Positions 6,669-9,494 of a stretch of 9,494 nucleotides of DNA are shown one piece after another. Location of the stretch: the NCBI GenBank assembly GCA_005882415.1, contig VBAE01000017.1:1-9494 (forward strand), in the 5' to 3' direction. The notes beneath the pieces are model-generated. The model was not told the origin of the DNA, did not search any database, and worked only from the letters and a program-made list of their open reading frames with translations. Source of the DNA: Alphaproteobacteria bacterium (lineage in GTDB: Bacteria > Pseudomonadota > Alphaproteobacteria > Sphingomonadales > Sphingomonadaceae). A program made the translations under genes and the position numbers. Every line of letters starts with the position of its first letter. Positions within the stretch are counted from its first letter, which is position 1.

Positions 6669-6764
6669 CGTCATTCCGGGCTTGACCCGGAATCCATGAA
6701 CACAGGTCTGCGAGGACTGGATGCGATCCGTGTTCATGGATGCCGGATCAAGTCCGGCATGACG
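6669..6764. repeat. Sphingomonad-type intergenic inverted repeat
   Basis: A 35-nt left arm (6669-6703, starting CGTCATTCCGGGCTTGACCC) pairs with a 35-nt right arm (6730-6764) with four mismatches around a 26-nt loop. Each arm carries its own small palindrome (CCGGGCTTGACCCGG on the left, CCGGATCAAGTCCGG on the right). Repeats of the GTCATTCCGGGCTTGACCCGG kind are, from general knowledge, dispersed between genes in sphingomonads. The element begins 8 nt after the oxygenase stop codon and may act as its transcription terminator or RNA 3' protector. Confidence 0.85.
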
Positions 6765-6788
6765 ACTGAGCGATGTCGACCGCCTAAC

Positions 6789-6961
6789 CTACCACCGCAC
6801 AGTCCGCTTCGGCGCCACCGTCGGCGCGCCGCAAATGTCGGACGGGGCGGGGAGGGGCTTTCCCTGCGAGCGATAGCCGTCGAGGACCGACTGACGTCCG
6901 GGAAGGTGACGAGCACGAGGCCGTCTTCCCCTGGAATCAGTCTAACCGGATATTTGGGCAT
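6789..6961 (-). pseudogene. Decayed HicB-type antitoxin, internal deletion with frameshift
   Basis: From ATG 6961 the minus strand encodes MPKYPVRLIPGEDGLVLVTF followed by PDV, a textbook HicB N-terminus. GGAGC lies 7 nt upstream of the ATG. Directly after PDV the frame turns into low-complexity Arg/Ser/Pro sequence. In another frame the same DNA continues as SVLDGYRSQGKPLPAPSDIC and ends at TAG 6791-6789, which resembles the C-terminal half of HicB proteins (a helix, then GKPLPAPS). The middle segment expected in HicB (after FPDLPE, including the GET/EEA helix) is missing. The gene therefore seems to have lost about 20 to 25 codons plus the frame. No HicA toxin is recognisable next to it. 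It is probably inactive, though a short truncated peptide could still be made. Confidence 0.55.
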
Positions 6962-6968
6962 CGCTCTT

Positions 6969-7007
6969 GCTCCCGCGAGGGCTTGGGCGTTTCAAGCCCT
7001 CAGGAGC
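6969..7007. promoter_or_regulatory. Hairpin between hicB remnant and small ORFs, covering both Shine-Dalgarno-like sites
   Basis: GAGGGCTTG (6977-6985) pairs perfectly with CAAGCCCTC (6993-7001) around a 7-nt loop. The pairing continues outward with GCTCC (6969-6973) and GGAGC (7003-7007). The outer right arm is the Shine-Dalgarno of the plus-strand ORF at 7012. The outer left arm, read on the other strand, is that of the hicB remnant at 6961. As DNA it could be an operator between divergent genes. As RNA it would hide the ribosome site. Function is inferred from position only. Confidence 0.45.
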
Positions 7008-7011
7008 GGCG

Positions 7012-7095
7012 ATGTTCCACCTGAAGGCATTCGAAATAATCGCCTTGACGCTCGCCTACGACCGCTGCACCTTTGCTGCAACGCAAAAAGGTTGA
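7012..7095 (+). CDS. Possible 27-residue leader ORF
   Basis: ATG at 7012 is preceded by AGGAG (7002-7006) at good spacing. It opens 27 codons, MFHLKAFEIIALTLAYDRCT then FAATQKG, before TGA 7093-7095. The peptide matches nothing I recognise. It ends 12 nt before the GTG of the zinc-ribbon-like protein, whose ribosome site GGGGAG begins right after this stop, so it could be a coupled leader peptide. The supporting evidence is the ribosome site and arrangement only. A chance ORF is quite possible. Confidence 0.3.
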   Translation: MFHLKAFEIIALTLAYDRCTFAATQKG

Positions 7096-7107
7096 TGGGG
7101 AGACCTT

Positions 7108-7272
7108 GTGAAGAGAGCGTTGTCGGCGTCCGCGCCGAAGCCAGCTCCCGTGCCGCTCCGCTGCTCGCCGGCGCACCCCTGGGGCGTCCACGCCGCCATC
7201 TACCGCGACCGCTGCCCCCGCTGCGGCTGGACCGCCCGAAAGGGAACCCCCGCCGCTTCCGCTTATTCATGA
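7108..7272 (+). CDS. Small putative zinc-ribbon protein, 54 residues
   Basis: GTG at 7108 has GGGGAG 5 nt upstream. The 54-residue product has a basic, proline/alanine-rich start (MKRALSASAPKPAPVPL). The core follows, RCSPAHPWGVHAAIYRDRC then PRCGW, and a short tail ends at TGA 7270-7272. Cys19, His23 or His28, Cys36 and Cys39 (CPRC) could bind one zinc ion in a ribbon-like fold. I recognise no named family. The residue pattern, the ribosome site and the tight spacing to the next gene (24 bp) favour a real gene. Without homologues, a nucleic-acid-binding or protein-binding role would be a guess. Confidence 0.5.
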   Translation: MKRALSASAPKPAPVPLRCSPAHPWGVHAAIYRDRCPRCGWTARKGTPAASAYS

Positions 7273-7296
7273 CGACCGACCGACCAGGAGAATGAC

Positions 7297-7518
7297 GTGA
7301 GCCTGTATCTTTTCGCCGCTTTGCTCCTCGCCCAGACCGGGGATGCGCCCGCCGACACGCCGCAGCAGCAAGCCAAGCCCGCCCAGCCGGGTTCGGGCGA
7401 CGAGGTGATCTGCAAGAAGAAGATCGTGCGTGGCGAAGGCCTCCTCACCAACGTCAAGACCCGCAAGGTCTGCAAGACCCGCGACGAGTGGGACGAGGGC
7501 AAGCCCAGGGGCGGGTAG
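7297..7518 (+). CDS. Small secreted protein with two cysteines, function unknown
   Basis: GTG at 7297 follows AGGAG (7286-7290) by 6 nt and gives a 73-residue product. An ATG at 7292 meets a stop after two codons and is not the start. The N-terminus MSLYLFAALLLAQTGDA is a short hydrophobic export signal, unusual in lacking a basic residue before the core. A Pro/Gln/Ala-rich linker follows. The mature end EVICKKKIVRGEGLL, then TRKVCKTRDEW, has two cysteines likely to form a disulfide. Small proteins ending in ICR-x(n)-RVCxTxxEW are common and uncharacterised in sphingomonads, and I place it with them from memory. It is the last gene of a possible three-ORF group starting at 7012. Confidence 0.7.
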   Translation: MSLYLFAALLLAQTGDAPADTPQQQAKPAQPGSGDEVICKKKIVRGEGLLTNVKTRKVCKTRDEWDEGKPRGG

Positions 7519-7618
7519 TCCCCGGCTTACCGAGCGAATCTAGCCGGTTGCGGCGACCGGAGGCGCGCGGTAAGCGCCTTCTCTTGGGGTGCGTATGCCC
7601 CGGGCCGCAGGATGACGG
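7519..7618. other. Intergenic leader before the hybrid kinase
   Basis: This 100-bp gap has small inverted repeats: CCGGT (7544-7548) with ACCGG (7556-7560), and GGCGC (7562-7566) with GCGCC (7574-7578). The second is followed by TTCTCTT and could be a weak terminator for the upstream gene. No convincing -35/-10 pair was found, although the kinase promoter must lie here or further upstream. Confidence 0.3.
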
Positions 7619-9445
7619 ATGGCCGACGCCAATAAGTTCAAAAGCCATGTCGACGAGGAGCGGTTCGCGCTGCTGGTCAACGCGGTCGTGGACTATGCGA
7701 TCTACATGATCGATCCCGACGGCCGGATCGTCACCTGGAATCCCGGCGCCCGCCGCTTCAAGGGCTATGAGCCGCACGAGATCATCGGGCAGCATTTCTC
7801 CAGCTTCTTCACGCCCGAGGACAAGGCCGCGGGCCTCCCGCAGCACATCCTCCACACCGCCGCCACGGAAGGGCGCTTCGAGGCCGAGGGGTGGCGGGTC
7901 CGCAAGGACGGGACCCGCTTCTGGGCCCACGTCGTGCTCGACCCGATCCGGGCGCCGGACGGCACCCTGCTCGGCTACGCCAAGATAACCCGCGACCAGA
8001 CCGAGAAGAAGGAGGCGGAGCGGGCGCTGTACGATAGCGAGCAGCGCTTCCGGATGCTCGTCCAGGGCGTCCGCGACTATGCCATCTACATGCTCGACCG
8101 CGACGGCCGGGTCACCAACTGGAATGCCGGCGCGCAGGCGATCAAGGGCTATAGCGAGGCCGAGGTCAGCGAAGGCAAATACGAAAAGGAAGCCTGGCGC
8201 CAGCGCAAGGACGGCACCCGCTTCTGGGCGAGCGTCGTCATCGATCCGATCTACGACGATCGCGGCCAGCTCGCCGGCTTCGCCAAGATCACCCGCGACA
8301 TCACCGAGCGGCGCCAGGCCCAGATCGAGCTGGAGGAAGCGCGCGAGGCCCTGTTCCAGGGCCAGAAGCTGCAGGCGCTGGGCGAGCTGACCGGCGGCAT
8401 CGCCCACGATTTCAACAATCTGATGACCGTGATCCGCGGCTCGGCCGAATTGCTGCGCACCCGGGGCCTCTCCGACGCGAAGCGCGAGCGCTATCTCGAC
8501 GCCATCATCGAGACCTCGGACCGGGCCACCAGCCTGACCTCCCATTTGCTCGCTTTCGGCCGGCGCCAGCCGCTGAAGCCCGAGGTGGTCGAGCTCAACC
8601 TGCGCCTTGACGCCTTCGCCGAGATGGTCTCGCGCACGATGGGCGGCCAGATCGAGATCGTCCTCGATCCGGGTCCCCAGCTCTGGTCGGTCGAGGTCGA
8701 CGCCACCCAGCTCGAAAACGCTTTGCTCAACGCCGCCATCAACGCCCGCGACGCGATGCCGAACGGCGGCCGGCTCACCATCGCCGCGCATAACGTGCCG
8801 GCCCGGGGAGAGGTGGCCGATATGGTCTGCGTCAGCCTCGCCGATACCGGCGAAGGTATCCCGAAGGATGCGCTGGAGCGGGTCTTCGACCCCTTCTTCA
8901 CGACCAAGCCGATCGGCAAGGGCACCGGCCTCGGCCTCTCGCAGATCCACGGCTTCGCCGCCCAGTCCGGCGGCCGGGCCGAAATTGAGTCGACCGAGGG
9001 TGAGGGCACCACGCTCCGTCTGTTCCTGCCGCGCGCCACCGGCGCCGCGGCCGCGGCCAAACCGTCCGACGTGGCGCTGGAAAAAGGCGGCGGCGCGGTC
9101 GTGCTGCTCGTCGAGGACAATGATCAGGTGCGCGAGTTCGCCGAGAGCCTGCTCGCCGAGCTCGATTACCAGGTGGTGAGCGCGGCCTCGGCGGAGGCGG
9201 CGCTGGCGCTGCTCGGCGCGCAACCGGTCGACCTGCTCTTCACCGACGTGATGATGCCCGGGATGAGCGGGGTCGAGCTCGCCGAGCAGGCCCGGCTGAT
9301 CCGCCCCGAGCTGCCGGTGCTGCTTGCCAGCGGCTATAGCGAGGAGATGGCCAGCGGCGGCGCGCGCGCGTTCGAGACGCTCGCCAAGCCCTATGGCGCC
9401 GCCACTCTGGGTGCCGCCCTCGCCGCGGCGAAGGCGCGGGTCTAG
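7619..9445 (+). CDS. Soluble hybrid histidine kinase, PAS-PAS-HisKA-HATPase-REC
   Basis: This 608-residue cytosolic sensor has no membrane segment. PAS1 (about 14-128) has DYAIYMIDPDGRIVTWNPGA and RKDGTRFWAHVVLDPI. PAS2 (about 143-228) has the same ends but lacks about 27 residues in its middle. The phosphoacceptor is LTGGIAHDFNNLMT with His263. The ATPase has an N box (NALLNAAINARDAM), G1 ADTGEGIP (Asp409), FDPFFTTKP and GKGTGLGLSQIHG. The C-terminal receiver has acidic residues E499/D500, phospho-acceptor Asp543 (FTDVMMPGMSG) and Lys590 (AKPY). A phosphate could therefore pass from His263 to Asp543 in the same chain or onward to another protein. Neither PAS has the LOV cysteine motif, so blue-light sensing by flavin is unlikely; haem or another cofactor is not excluded. 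ATG 7619 has AGGA 6 nt upstream. The output partner is not in the window. Confidence 0.93.
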   Translation: MADANKFKSHVDEERFALLVNAVVDYAIYMIDPDGRIVTWNPGARRFKGYEPHEIIGQHFSSFFTPEDKAAGLPQHILHTAATEGRFEAEGWRVRKDGTRFWAHVVLDPIRAPDGTLLGYAKITRDQTEKKEAERALYDSEQRFRMLVQGVRDYAIYMLDRDGRVTNWNAGAQAIKGYSEAEVSEGKYEKEAWRQRKDGTRFWASVVIDPIYDDRGQLAGFAKITRDITERRQAQIELEEAREALFQGQKLQALGELTGGIAHDFNNLMTVIRGSAELLRTRGLSDAKRERYLDAIIETSDRATSLTSHLLAFGRRQPLKPEVVELNLRLDAFAEMVSRTMGGQIEIVLDPGPQLWSVEVDATQLENALLNAAINARDAMPNGGRLTIAAHNVPARGEVADMVCVSLADTGEGIPKDALERVFDPFFTTKPIGKGTGLGLSQIHGFAAQSGGRAEIESTEGEGTTLRLFLPRATGAAAAAKPSDVALEKGGGAVVLLVEDNDQVREFAESLLAELDYQVVSAASAEAALALLGAQPVDLLFTDVMMPGMSGVELAEQARLIRPELPVLLASGYSEEMASGGARAFETLAKPYGAATLGAALAAAKARV

Positions 9446-9494
9446 CCGAGCCCCTGCCGCCCCAGGAAGGCGGCCATATCCCGGAGCACCGGCG
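9442..9494 (-). CDS. C-terminal end of a convergent gene (partial)
   Basis: Read on the minus strand, the frame entering from the right edge gives PVLRDMAAFLGRQGLG and stops at TAG 9444-9442. This looks like a genuine amphipathic C-terminal helix, such as ends many alpha/beta hydrolases, but 16 residues are too few to name a family. Its stop shares the palindrome CTAG with the stop of the hybrid kinase (TAG 9443-9445), so the two genes would meet tail to tail with no spacer. Confidence 0.45.
   Translation of the reverse strand, partial: PVLRDMAAFLGRQGLG

Noticed and set aside
6962..7191. HicA toxin next to the hicB remnant
   Set aside because: All three minus-strand frames upstream were read. 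None shows the GSHHH-type motif or the HicA fold pattern.
7619..8310. LOV-type blue-light photosensor in the hybrid kinase
   Set aside because: The PAS domains lack the NCRFLQ-type flavin-binding cysteine motif.
7454..9223. 589-codon open frame on the minus strand
   Set aside because: It is a mirror of the hybrid kinase, whose domains on the plus strand are unambiguous.
1..9494. CRISPR array, integrase, attachment site or new defence system
   Set aside because: There is no regularly spaced direct repeat, no recombinase-like protein, and no direct repeat of the tRNA 3' end within the window.

Overview
The window is GC-rich, densely packed bacterial DNA. It is most likely from an alphaproteobacterium of the Sphingomonadales. 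The hints are an HWE-family histidine kinase behind a Crp-type regulator, a DUF6491-like secreted protein, a redoxin/2OG-oxygenase fusion, small secreted proteins with two cysteines, and an intergenic inverted repeat of the GTCATTCCGGGCTTGA type. The taxonomic call rests on remembered family distributions, not on a search.

Layout, left to right. (1) 1-877, plus strand: the C-terminal end of a Crp/Fnr-type regulator, overlapping a short soluble HWE histidine kinase. (2) 878-1050: a composite palindromic repeat between convergent genes. (3) 1051-5012, minus strand: read from its own 5' end, a DUF1499 membrane protein, then a MarR repressor, an EmrA-type membrane fusion protein and an EmrB-type (DHA2) drug exporter. 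The last three form a tight operon. A 12-bp perfect palindrome sits in the promoter just upstream of marR and is a good candidate for its autoregulatory operator. (4) 5075-6661, plus strand: tRNA-Gly(CCC), followed almost at once by a small secreted protein and, overlapping that by 19 bp, a fusion of a redox-dead thioredoxin fold with a 2-oxoglutarate/Fe(II) dioxygenase. (5) 6662-7518: a sphingomonad-type inverted repeat, a decayed HicB antitoxin on the minus strand, a hairpin whose arms hold Shine-Dalgarno-like sequences for both strands, a possible 27-residue leader ORF, a 54-residue putative zinc-ribbon protein and a 73-residue secreted protein. (6) 7619-9445: a soluble PAS-PAS-HisKA-HATPase-REC hybrid histidine kinase whose second PAS domain lacks about 27 central residues. 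It meets the tail of a convergent gene over a shared CTAG.

The best-understood unit is the MarR-controlled EmrAB-type efflux operon. The two kinases are separate signalling modules with no identifiable partners here, apart from the Crp-type regulator. I see no CRISPR array, no intact mobile element and no convincing new defence system. The least ordinary parts are the 6662-7290 accessory patch, the tRNA-mRNA junction at 5075-5169 and the shortened PAS domain.
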